Assembly (NCBI GenBank): GCA_021820065.1 | Contig: JAKAEE010000003.1 | Span: 1-64,000, forward strand | DNA length: 64,000 nt | Direction: 5' to 3' | Origin: Bacteroidota bacterium | Lineage (GTDB): Bacteria; Bacteroidota; Ignavibacteria; Ignavibacteriales; Melioribacteraceae | Shown: in pieces, positions 41,707 through 50,604 of the stretch | Position numbering within the stretch: the first letter of the stretch is position 1 | Layout: every line of letters starts with the position of its first letter | Notes under the pieces: model-generated | What the model was told of the DNA's origin: nothing | The model's database searches: none | What the model saw: the letters and a program-made list of their open reading frames with translations, nothing else | Made by a program: the position numbers and the translations under genes

Positions 41707-44700
41707 ATGAAAATTTCCAAAATGCTTTTTATTAATCTTTTTCTTGCTGCAACTATTTATTCGCAAGTAATAGACACATCTTATTTCAGCGGATTGGATT
41801 ATAGAAATATCGGTCCGTTCCGCGGTGGAAGATCATGCGCTGTTGTCGGTGTTCCGTCCAATCAATCGCTCTTTTATTTCGGTTCAACAGGCGGCGGTGT
41901 TTGGAAAAGCGAGAATGCCGGGACAACATGGAAAAATATTTCGGATAAATTCTTCGGCGGATCAATCGGATCAATTGCGGTGAGTTCGTGGGATCCCAAC
42001 ATTATATATGTTGGTACGGGTGAAGAAACTGTACGCGGAAATGTTTCAAGCGGAAACGGAATGTGGAAGAGCGACGATGCCGGGAAAACTTGGAAACCTG
42101 TCGGACTCGAAGACTCGCGTCACATAACGAGAATCGTCATCGATCCTAAGAATCCGGATTTGGTTTACGCCGCGTGTCTTGGTCATTTGTGGGGACCGAG
42201 TTCCGAACGCGGTGTTTATCGCTCCAAAGACGGCGGAAAAACCTGGCAGCGGATTTTATTCGCAAACGATCAAGCGGGCGCAATCGATTTAACAATGGAC
42301 CCGACAAATCCCAGAATACTTTTCGCATCAACGTGGCGCGTGATAAGAACGCCTTACAGTTTGGAAAGCGGCGGAGAAGGTTCGGCGCTTTGGAAATCTA
42401 CCGATGGCGGTGACACATGGAAAAATATTTCCAACAATAAAGGAATGCCGAAAGGAACAATTGGAATCATCGGCGTTGCGGTTTCAAAAGCGGACCCTCA
42501 GCGCGTTTACGCAATTGTTGAAGCAAACGAAGGTGGTGTATTCCGTTCGGATAATGGCGGTGAGACGTGGACAAAAATAAACGAAGACAGAAATCTTCGT
42601 CAGCGCGCTTGGTACTACTCGCGCATCTATGCCGATCCGAAAGACAAAGACAAAGTTTATGTTTTGAATGTCGGGTTCTGGCGTTCGAAGGACGGCGGAA
42701 AAAGTTTTGAAGATATCGGAACACCGCACGGAGATCATCACGATCTATGGATCAATCCCGACAACACAGACATAATGATAATTGCCGATGACGGCGGCGC
42801 GCAGATTACCGTTGACGGCGGAAAAAGTTGGAGTACATATTACAATCAGCCCACAGCGCAATTTTACAGAGTAACAACCGACGATCATTTTCCGTATAGA
42901 ATTTACGGCGCACAACAAGACAACAGCACTGTAAGGATTCTTCATCGAACTGACGGAGGAAGTATCGGCGAGAAAGATTGGGAACCAACTGCCGGATTTG
43001 AAAGCGGCTGGGTAACTCCCGATCCGAAAGATAACGATATTGTTTACGGCGGAAATTACGGCGGCTTCATCGGAATGTTGGATCATCGTACCCACGAAAG
43101 ACGCACTGTTAATGTCTGGCCTGATAACCCGATTGGTCACGGCGACAAAGATATGAAGTACCGCTTCCAATGGAATTTTCCATTGATGTTTTCTAAACAC
43201 GACCCCAACACACTTTACGCTGCCGGAAATGTTTTGTTCAAAACCACAAACGGCGGGCAAACCTGGCAGCGGATCAGCGGAGACCTTACACGTAACGATA
43301 CAACAAAAGAAGAATCAACCGGCGGACCGATTACAAAAGATAATACCGGCGTTGAATACTACTGCACAATTTTCACAATGGCAGAAAGTCCGCTGAAAGA
43401 TGGAATAATCTGGACGGGTTCCGATGACGGATTGATTTACGTTACGACCGACGGCGGAAAAAATTGGCAAAACGTTACGCCGCCGAAAAATTTGCTGCCG
43501 GAGTGGGCACAGATAAACAGCATCGAAGCAAATCCTTTTAACGAAGGCGGACTTTATGTTGCCGCAACCAGATACAAGTCGGACGATTATAAACCGTACC
43601 TTCTCAAGACAACTGATTTCGGGAAAACGTGGAAGAAAATTGTAAATGGAATTGATGAAAAACATTTTACACGCGTGATAAGAGCGGATGACAAAAGAAA
43701 AGGATTGCTCTTCGCCGGAACCGAAGAAGGCATGTACGTTTCATTCAACGACGGAGAAAATTGGCAGACGTTCCAGCAAAATCTTCCAGTCGTTCCGATT
43801 ACAGACCTAGCAATCAAGAATGAAGATTTAATAGTTGCAACGCAAGGAAGATCGTTCTGGATTATGGATGACATTTCCCCGTTACGTCAATTGAACAATG
43901 ATGTTGAAAACAAAAACTTCTGGCTTTATCAACCGAGACCGACATTCCGCATGGGCGGTGGCGGGGGCGGTGGATTAACCGCCGGGAAAAATTTGCAGAG
44001 CGGTGTAATTCTAAATTATTATTTTAAAGAAATGCCGGACAGCGGTTCCGTTGAACTGAAAATTTATGAAGCGGATGGCAAAGTAATTAAAAACTATAAA
44101 CCGAAATCAAAAGAGAAAAACGAAAAACTTCCGATCAAAAAAGGTTCGAACAGATTTATCTGGAACATGCGTTACCCCGATGCTGAAAAATTTGACGGGA
44201 TGATATTGTGGAGCGGCGGCGGATTGACGGGACCAATTGCAATTCCCGGAGATTACAAAGCGGTTCTAGTTGATGGAAAAGACAGCGTTGTTGTTCTGTT
44301 CACAATTGTTAAAGATCCCAGGTCGTCTGCATCTCAACAAGATTTGCAAGAGCAATTCGACTTTTTAATTTCCGTGCGTGATAAATTAACCGAAATGCAC
44401 AGGGCGATAAAGCAAATTAGAAATATTAGAAAGCAGTTGAAGGATATTAACGAGAGAGTTAAGGAACTGAAGAACGCGGAAGATGTAAAAAAACTCAGCG
44501 ATGAAATTGATAAGAAGATAACCTCGATTGAAGAATCCTTGTATCAGACGAAAAATAAAAGTCCGCAAGACCCGTTGAACTATCCGGTCAGATTGAACGA
44601 TAAACTTTCATCGCTAAATTCCGATGTAGCTAGCGGAAGTTTCAAGCCGACGGATCAAGCGATTGCCGTTAAGAACGAACTTGTCGGAAAAATAGATGAA

Positions 44701-44814
44701 CAGTTGAGCAAATTAAAAGATGTGATTGCCAATGAGATTCCAAAGTTCAACAAACTGGTTGAGGATGTAAAAGTGCCTGCAGTAATTTTAATGAAGGAGA
44801 ACGACAAAAAATAA
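41707..44814 (+). CDS. Secreted Asp-box (BNR/sortilin-like) repeat protein
   Basis: A signal peptide (MKISKMLFINLFLAATIYSQ) precedes one or two beta-propellers built from at least ten Asp-box repeats, such as SENAGTTW, SDDAGKTW, SKDGGKTW, STDGGDTW, SDNGGETW, TTNGGQTW and TTDGGKNW. A Gly-rich link (MGGGGGGGLTAG, about residue 750) joins a beta domain and a C-terminal helical, probably coiled-coil region (IRNIRKQLKDINERVKELKN). Such proteins are annotated as glycosyl hydrolases or VPS10-like, but Asp boxes alone give no catalytic role. The 1035 aa length is usual for this family in Bacteroidota. Confidence 0.85.
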   Translation: MKISKMLFINLFLAATIYSQVIDTSYFSGLDYRNIGPFRGGRSCAVVGVPSNQSLFYFGSTGGGVWKSENAGTTWKNISDKFFGGSIGSIAVSSWDPNIIYVGTGEETVRGNVSSGNGMWKSDDAGKTWKPVGLEDSRHITRIVIDPKNPDLVYAACLGHLWGPSSERGVYRSKDGGKTWQRILFANDQAGAIDLTMDPTNPRILFASTWRVIRTPYSLESGGEGSALWKSTDGGDTWKNISNNKGMPKGTIGIIGVAVSKADPQRVYAIVEANEGGVFRSDNGGETWTKINEDRNLRQRAWYYSRIYADPKDKDKVYVLNVGFWRSKDGGKSFEDIGTPHGDHHDLWINPDNTDIMIIADDGGAQITVDGGKSWSTYYNQPTAQFYRVTTDDHFPYRIYGAQQDNSTVRILHRTDGGSIGEKDWEPTAGFESGWVTPDPKDNDIVYGGNYGGFIGMLDHRTHERRTVNVWPDNPIGHGDKDMKYRFQWNFPLMFSKHDPNTLYAAGNVLFKTTNGGQTWQRISGDLTRNDTTKEESTGGPITKDNTGVEYYCTIFTMAESPLKDGIIWTGSDDGLIYVTTDGGKNWQNVTPPKNLLPEWAQINSIEANPFNEGGLYVAATRYKSDDYKPYLLKTTDFGKTWKKIVNGIDEKHFTRVIRADDKRKGLLFAGTEEGMYVSFNDGENWQTFQQNLPVVPITDLAIKNEDLIVATQGRSFWIMDDISPLRQLNNDVENKNFWLYQPRPTFRMGGGGGGGLTAGKNLQSGVILNYYFKEMPDSGSVELKIYEADGKVIKNYKPKSKEKNEKLPIKKGSNRFIWNMRYPDAEKFDGMILWSGGGLTGPIAIPGDYKAVLVDGKDSVVVLFTIVKDPRSSASQQDLQEQFDFLISVRDKLTEMHRAIKQIRNIRKQLKDINERVKELKNAEDVKKLSDEIDKKITSIEESLYQTKNKSPQDPLNYPVRLNDKLSSLNSDVASGSFKPTDQAIAVKNELVGKIDEQLSKLKDVIANEIPKFNKLVEDVKVPAVILMKENDKK

Positions 44815-44997
44815 TTCCCGAGTGAATGCTTAATAAGAATATAGTCTCAAAACAAAAAGCCGGTGGGTTGATTTTTCCTAAATAATCTATCCCATAAGCT
44901 AAGAGAAACAAAACGGGATGGATTTTGAATTCGGTTATAACGAAATTAGTTCAGCATTATTAAATAATAACCTTTCAAATATCCTTCGGGGGTATTA

Positions 44998-45648
44998 ATG
45001 AAACTTCTAATTTTGTTTTTGCTTTCTACCGCTATGTTTGCTCAAACTAATTCATCTGCTAGCGATTCATCATCGGTACGAAAACCGTTTTCTTCCGGCG
45101 ATGTAGAAATATCATTCCTTGGCGGGTATGCTCATACTACTTATGAAACGACCTATAGTTATTCGTATCCCAATCCACATGAGGCAACTTCAAAATCATC
45201 GATTGACGTAATTGATCTGGGAGGAACTATTGGTTTTTATTTTGCGCAGGGACTGTCATTCGAGCCGGAGCTTAAGTTCTCATATTCTTTTGGCAAATCC
45301 GGCGGCTCCAATTTCGTTTATTCGGTTATCGGCAACCTTTCTTATACGCATCTATTCAAGGAAGGTAAATACGCAATGTTTATTAGAGCGGGTTATGGAA
45401 CTGCTAACGGAGTTCCGATTCTGCCGCCCAACGACTTAATTTATAAAGTTGGTGCCGACAAGAACAGTCAAATTCTAAATTTTGGCATCGGGACTAAAAG
45501 TTTTCTAACGGAAAACATTCTATTGCGCACAGAACTTGGTTATACTTCTTATAGTGACAGCGATGATAAAAAAACTTATGGGATTACCGGCTACAAAACG
45601 AGTTATTCGTTCGTGAAAGTTTTGGTTGGGCTTTCTTTTCTTTTATGA
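44998..45648 (+). CDS. Outer-membrane beta-barrel protein
   Basis: A signal peptide (MKLLILFLLSTAMFAQ) is followed by a Ser-rich linker and about eight amphipathic strands typical of an OmpA-like or OmpW-like barrel (FLGGYAHTTY, TIGFYFAQGLSFEPELKFSY, FIRAGYGTA, LGYTSYSD). It ends in VGLSFLL, hydrophobic but without a terminal Phe. The ATG follows a CGGGGG Shine-Dalgarno. The function is unknown. Confidence 0.78.
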   Translation: MKLLILFLLSTAMFAQTNSSASDSSSVRKPFSSGDVEISFLGGYAHTTYETTYSYSYPNPHEATSKSSIDVIDLGGTIGFYFAQGLSFEPELKFSYSFGKSGGSNFVYSVIGNLSYTHLFKEGKYAMFIRAGYGTANGVPILPPNDLIYKVGADKNSQILNFGIGTKSFLTENILLRTELGYTSYSDSDDKKTYGITGYKTSYSFVKVLVGLSFLL

Positions 45649-45672
45649 TTGTTCAGTTTCGATTCTTTGATG

Positions 45673-45680
45673 TAAATTTG
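45673..45680 (+). promoter_or_regulatory. Candidate -7 promoter box for alpha/beta hydrolase
   Basis: TAAATTTG matches TAnnTTTG. A TTG element lies about 20 nt upstream. The predicted transcript would begin about 30 nt before the gene at 45718. Confidence 0.45.
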
Positions 45681-45717
45681 GCGGCGTAAAAATCAGTAAA
45701 AAGCATCTGGAGATAAT

Positions 45718-46578
45718 ATGAATAGAAAAATTTTGTTTTTGATAAGCGTAGTAGTCCTTATATCCCTAGGTTTTAACAACACATATTTCGCTAAAGTTGA
45801 AAAAGTTAAATCCAAAGACGGTGTTGAGATTGCATATAAAGTGCATGGCAGCGGCGAACCGGCGCTCGTGTTCGTTCACGGCTGGAGCTGCAATCAATCG
45901 TATTGGGATGAGCAGGTAAAGACATTTTCTCCCAAGTACAAAGTTGTAACGCTCGATCTTGCCGGTCACGGTGAATCGGGACATAACAGAAAAAATTATA
46001 CGATGCAGTTATTCGGCGCCGATATTGCCGCAGTGGTGAATAAACTGAAATTGAAAAAAATAATTTTGGTCGGACACTCGATGGGCGGAGCTGCGGTTAT
46101 TGAAGCGGCGGTAATTCTGAAAAGTAAGGTTATCGGAATAATCGGCGCAGACACATATCAAGACCTGGCCCAAACAATGGAAAAAGCTCAAGCAGAAGAA
46201 TTTCTAAAACCGTTTAAAGAAAATTTTGTTAAACAAACGAGCGGATTTGTAAAAGCGATGTTTGTTCCAAGCTCCGACACAGTTTTAGTAAACAAAGTAG
46301 TCAAAGACATGTCTTCGGCTCCACCGGAAATTGCGATGAATGTCATACTGAATTTATTTACTTACAACGCGCTTCCGTCACTGAAGAAAATTCATATTCC
46401 GTTCATATCTATTAATAATGATCGTTACCCGATAAAAGTTAAAGACAATGCCGCACTCACAAAATCGTTTGAACTCAAAACCATGAAAGGTATCGGGCAT
46501 TTTATAATGCTGGAAGATCCGGTGCAATTCGACAAACTTCTTCAAGAGTCGATTGATGAGCTGGTGAAGATGAATTAG
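45718..46578 (+). CDS. Secreted alpha/beta hydrolase
   Basis: A 286-aa alpha/beta hydrolase with an N-terminal hydrophobic signal (KILFLISVVVLISLGF). The nucleophile elbow is VGHSMGGAAV, the oxyanion loop FVHGWSCNQSYW, and the last His is in GIGHFIMLEDP. This pattern fits haloalkane dehalogenase or esterase-like enzymes; the substrate is unknown. Its promoter-like box lies close by, so it is probably transcribed alone. It faces the barrel protein gene at 46660. Confidence 0.86.
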   Translation: MNRKILFLISVVVLISLGFNNTYFAKVEKVKSKDGVEIAYKVHGSGEPALVFVHGWSCNQSYWDEQVKTFSPKYKVVTLDLAGHGESGHNRKNYTMQLFGADIAAVVNKLKLKKIILVGHSMGGAAVIEAAVILKSKVIGIIGADTYQDLAQTMEKAQAEEFLKPFKENFVKQTSGFVKAMFVPSSDTVLVNKVVKDMSSAPPEIAMNVILNLFTYNALPSLKKIHIPFISINNDRYPIKVKDNAALTKSFELKTMKGIGHFIMLEDPVQFDKLLQESIDELVKMN

Positions 46579-46659
46579 CTTTTTATGTTGCCGGTAATCA
46601 GTAGTAGATCAATATTAAGCTAGAAGATGAAATAAAGAGTATGGCAGATTGCTCGTATC

Positions 46660-47301
46660 TTATAATTCAATTTGAACGCCGGCAAGCAGTGGAAGAAAAA
46701 TTTCCATAGGGTCCCAAAATTGAACATACCGCCCTTCAATGACTAAGCCGAGGTATGAATTCACTGCTATAGAGATGCCCGCGCCGAGGGCTGCAAAAAC
46801 TTTTGTTATTGATTTCCCTGATCCATTATAAATCGAGTAAGAAACATTTTGCGGAGATCTCTCGTGCCAGGAGGATATTATAATTTCGCCTATATTGATT
46901 CGGTACAAACCTGTTGTTAGCGACAAGAATGGTTTTATGAATGGCCGTGAAGAGGAAAAACGTGCAGAGACCGATGTTTCAATTGCACTTGTTGGTTTAC
47001 CGGAAATACTGTTATAATAACCTAAATAAACTGCTGGAACTACGCCAAATGGGAGATTACCGCCGCGATAAGGATAATGGCTATAGGAAACGTTCATAGC
47101 AAGATCTATTTGTGAGTTGAGTGAATGCGATAGACTACCCCCAATCACCCATCCATCTCCCCAATTACTTAAAATTCCCGTGGATAGATAATTAGATGAA
47201 ATGCCGCCGCAAATTTGAACCCGCCAAAAGCTTTGTGCATACATTAACTGCGAAAGCGCAAGAATAAAAACTACTGTAAAGATTGATCGTTTTGGACTCA
47301 T
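46660..47301 (-). CDS. Outer-membrane beta-barrel protein, unknown
   Basis: The likely start is the Met that begins MSPKRSIFTVVFILALSQLMYAQ, a signal peptide; the track start lies 23 codons earlier. The body alternates short amphipathic strands (GWVIGGSLSHSLNSQIDLAMNVSY, FAALGAGISIAVNSYLGLVIEGRY) and ends in LLAGVQIEL, in the style of the porin family. It is divergent from the GH127 gene with a 214-nt gap and convergent with the hydrolase. The function is unknown. Confidence 0.68.
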   Translation of the reverse strand: MSPKRSIFTVVFILALSQLMYAQSFWRVQICGGISSNYLSTGILSNWGDGWVIGGSLSHSLNSQIDLAMNVSYSHYPYRGGNLPFGVVPAVYLGYYNSISGKPTSAIETSVSARFSSSRPFIKPFLSLTTGLYRINIGEIIISSWHERSPQNVSYSIYNGSGKSITKVFAALGAGISIAVNSYLGLVIEGRYVQFWDPMEIFLPLLAGVQIEL

Positions 47302-47515
47302 TGTGATGCTTAATATAATTATTGCAACCTTTGACAAAATTAATTTGGTTGTAAAAAAACAATTTATCAATACAAAAAGTAAGTGTTCCGAAAATTCATA
47401 CCGGTTTCAATTTACTATGACAACCGGCATTTATGTGATATATGCCGAGTTTCGTCAAAATTCATAGAAATTCAATTCGGCTTAATGTAATTTAAGCGCA
47501 ACCTTTTAGAGGATA

Positions 47516-49915
47516 ATGATGAAAAAGCTTTTTCTTTTTCTCATGTCGGTCTCAATTCTGCTCACCGCACAAACAAAAAAAGATTATCCCATTCAGCCGG
47601 TTCCCTTCACCGAAGTTCATATAAAAGACGGATTCTGGTACAACAGAATGGAAACCAACCGCACCGTTACGATTCCGTATGCGCTGAAACTTTTAGATGA
47701 AACCGGTCGCGTTAAAAACTTTGAGATTGCAGCCGGACTTCAGCACGGCGACTTCTGCAGCAAATATTATTTCGATGATTCCGACGTATATAAAGTGATT
47801 GAAGGAGCATCTTATGCATTGATGCTAAAGCCGGATAAAGAATTGGAAGAACGTGTAGATAAAATCATTTCGCTTATCGCTGCCGCACAGGAGAAAGACG
47901 GTTACTTATACACAGTAAGAACAATGGGTTCAAAAAAATTTGAAAAAGTTACCGGATCACAACGATGGGTGAATGAACAATGGAGTCATGAGCTTTACAA
48001 TCTCGGTCATCTCTATGAGGCGGCTGTAGCGCATTACATGGCGACGCACAAAAAAACTCTTTTGAACGTTGCGTTGAAAAGTGCCGAGCTTGTTAACAGT
48101 GTTTTCGGACCGGGAAAACTTGAACTGCCATCGGGTCATCAGGAAATTGAAATCGGGTTGGTAAAACTTTACCGAGTAACCGGTGAAGAAAAATATTTGA
48201 AGCTGGCAAAGTTTTTCCTCGATATGCGCGGTCATTATCTCAACGGGAGAAAATCTTGGGGAGAATATAACCAAGATCATAAACCGGTTATCGATCAAGA
48301 TGAAGCGGTTGGTCATGCCGTCAGAGCCGGTTACATGTATTCTGCAATGGCAGATGTTGCTGCGTTGACGGGAGACCAAGCATACCTAAACGCGTTGGAT
48401 AAAATTTGGAATAACGAGAACGGTAAGAAATTGTATTTAACGGGTGGTGTCGGCGCCACCGGTTCGTGGGAAGGATTCGGACCGAATTATGATTTGCCTA
48501 ACGCAAGCGCGTACAACGAAACGTGCGCATCGATCGCAAATGTGTTTTGGAATCACCGCATGTTTCTTCTAAGCGGCGACGCAAAATATCTTGATGTAAT
48601 GGAACGGACGCTATACAATGCGTTGCTTTCCGGAATCTCGATGAGCGGCGATAAATTTTTCTATCCGAATCCGCTTGAGTCTTTCGGTACTCACGAACGT
48701 GCGGTATGGTTTGACTGCGCTTGCTGTCCGACTAACGTTACCAGATTTATCGCATCGGTTGCAAATTATGTTTATGCGGTTGAAGACAACACTTTGTACG
48801 TTGATCTGTTCACGAACAATGAAACCGAGATCAAACTGAAAAACGGCGCTGTCAAATTAACTCAGCAAACAAATTATCCTTGGGACGGCGATGTAGAAAT
48901 TGTTGTTACGCCTCAAGCATCCGGTGAAAATTTCGAAATGAAAATCAGAATTCCCGGCTGGGCGCAAAACGAGCCGATCGCAACCGATCTTTATAAATTT
49001 ATGAATGCGCGAGAAGAAAACGTTTCGCTTTCGGTAAACGGTAAACCGGTTGAATTAAAAATTGAAAAAGGATTTGCAACCATAAGCAGAAATTGGAACG
49101 CCGGAGATATTGTAGAATTAAACCTTCCGATGGAAGTAAGAAGAATAATCGCCAACGAAAAAGTTGAAGCCGACCTCGGAAAGGTGGCGCTGCAACGCGG
49201 TCCCATCGTTTATGCCGCCGAATGGGTTGACAACAAGGACGGGTATGTTCGTAATATATTAGTGCCGGACGAAACAAATTTAACTGCGGAGTTCAGACCG
49301 AATTTTCTCAATGGTGTGGAAGTCATTGAAGGAAATGCATTGGGGTGCAGACTTGGAGCGGACAAAAAAACAATCGAAAAAACAGAACAGCACTTTTTGG
49401 CTATACCTTATTATGCTTGGGCTCATCGCGGTAAAGGCGAAATGAGTGTTTGGTTAGCAAGAGAAGAATCTGCCGTTCGCCCTCTTGCCGGTCCAACTAT
49501 ATTGACCGGCGCGGGGATAACCGCATCACACGGCAAAAATGCGGAAGCAATGATTGATCAAATCGAACCAAAGAGTTCTATCGATGAATCCGTTCCATAT
49601 TTTCATTGGTGGCCGAGCAAAGGTCAAAAAGAATGGGTGCAGTTCGATTTTCAGAAACCTGAAGAAGTTTCTCAAGTAGAAGTATATTGGTTTGATGATA
49701 CTGGAATCGGCGAATGCCGTGTGCCCGAATCGTGGAAAGTTTTTTATAAAGAAAATGAAAAGTGGGTTCCGGTTTACACTGTTGATAAATACGGTGTTGA
49801 GAAAGATAAATTCAATGGTGTTACTTTTGAAACTGCAAGAACTGCTGCGTTAAAAATTGAAATTCAGTCGCGGAAAGATTTTGCCGGCGGCATTCACGAA
49901 ATAAAAATAAAGTAG
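47516..49915 (+). CDS. Secreted GH127 (DUF1680) glycoside hydrolase
   Basis: Family GH127 includes beta-L-arabinofuranosidases that release arabinose from plant glycoproteins. After a signal peptide (MKKLFLFLMSVSILLTAQ) comes the (alpha/alpha)6 barrel with PFTEVHIKDGFWYNR and EIEIGLVKLYRVTGEEKYL. The catalytic zinc-thiolate site is visible as NETCASIANVFW (Glu and Cys) and WFDCACCPTNVTRF (Cys pair). The middle is a beta domain. The last 130 residues (VEVYWFDDTGIGECRVPESWKVFY) look like an F5/8-type discoidin domain. The DinB gene follows after 8 nt. Confidence 0.9.
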   Translation: MMKKLFLFLMSVSILLTAQTKKDYPIQPVPFTEVHIKDGFWYNRMETNRTVTIPYALKLLDETGRVKNFEIAAGLQHGDFCSKYYFDDSDVYKVIEGASYALMLKPDKELEERVDKIISLIAAAQEKDGYLYTVRTMGSKKFEKVTGSQRWVNEQWSHELYNLGHLYEAAVAHYMATHKKTLLNVALKSAELVNSVFGPGKLELPSGHQEIEIGLVKLYRVTGEEKYLKLAKFFLDMRGHYLNGRKSWGEYNQDHKPVIDQDEAVGHAVRAGYMYSAMADVAALTGDQAYLNALDKIWNNENGKKLYLTGGVGATGSWEGFGPNYDLPNASAYNETCASIANVFWNHRMFLLSGDAKYLDVMERTLYNALLSGISMSGDKFFYPNPLESFGTHERAVWFDCACCPTNVTRFIASVANYVYAVEDNTLYVDLFTNNETEIKLKNGAVKLTQQTNYPWDGDVEIVVTPQASGENFEMKIRIPGWAQNEPIATDLYKFMNAREENVSLSVNGKPVELKIEKGFATISRNWNAGDIVELNLPMEVRRIIANEKVEADLGKVALQRGPIVYAAEWVDNKDGYVRNILVPDETNLTAEFRPNFLNGVEVIEGNALGCRLGADKKTIEKTEQHFLAIPYYAWAHRGKGEMSVWLAREESAVRPLAGPTILTGAGITASHGKNAEAMIDQIEPKSSIDESVPYFHWWPSKGQKEWVQFDFQKPEEVSQVEVYWFDDTGIGECRVPESWKVFYKENEKWVPVYTVDKYGVEKDKFNGVTFETARTAALKIEIQSRKDFAGGIHEIKIK

Positions 49916-49923
49916 AGGAAAAA

Positions 49924-50424
49924 ATGTTTCGAACGATTTCAGATTTTATCGATGATTGGACTTACGAAAGCAGTGCGACACTCAAGATTTTTAATGCATT
50001 GACCAACGAATCGCTCAATCAAAAAGTTACTCCGGGAGGTAGATCTCTGGGAAGACTTGCATGGCATATCACTTTATCTCTTCCAGAAATGCTGAATCGT
50101 ACCGGGTTGGAGATTGGAACATTTGACGATTCGTCACCAGTGCCGACAACAGTATCAACAATAATTTCGGAGTATGAAAAATTCTCCCAAAAAGTCAGCG
50201 ATGAAATCAAAAAAAGCTGGAGTGACAAATCTCTCCTTGACAAAGTGAACATGTACGGTCAAACGTGGACGAAAGGAAAAGTTGTTGCAGCGTTGATTGG
50301 TCATCAAACTCATCACCGCGCGCAAATGACGGTGCTCATGAGACAGGCTGGTTTAAAAGTGCCGGGAGTTTATGGACCGGCAAAAGAAGAGTGGCCCGCT
50401 ATGGGAATGCCGGCTCAAGAATAG
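49924..50424 (+). CDS. DinB family protein
   Basis: A four-helix-bundle protein of 166 aa. The metal-binding His residues are seen in LGRLAWHITLSLPEML and IGHQTHHRAQMTVLMRQAG, the usual pattern of DinB/YfiT-like proteins. In the family these are often thiol transferases or damage-inducible factors of unknown role. An AGAGGAAA Shine-Dalgarno lies before the ATG, and the gene directly follows GH127. There may be no functional link between the two. Confidence 0.9.
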   Translation: MFRTISDFIDDWTYESSATLKIFNALTNESLNQKVTPGGRSLGRLAWHITLSLPEMLNRTGLEIGTFDDSSPVPTTVSTIISEYEKFSQKVSDEIKKSWSDKSLLDKVNMYGQTWTKGKVVAALIGHQTHHRAQMTVLMRQAGLKVPGVYGPAKEEWPAMGMPAQE

Positions 50425-50604
50425 TTTTAATCATGGCAAGAGTTTTATTAAATGGTAAGTGTAAGCGAGGTCTGCGAGCACAAGGTTTTTAAATAATTAA
50501 TGGTTATTTTGAACTCCCAACAGATGAGCCCATGTCGTTCACTCTATCTAACACGATCTCTGTTTTTAGTTGTGTTGCATTGACAATCAGTTAAGAGTTT
50601 TTTT

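Noticed and set aside
42745-43260. 171-aa minus-strand ORF
   Set aside because: It is antisense to the Asp-box protein and shows no features of its own.
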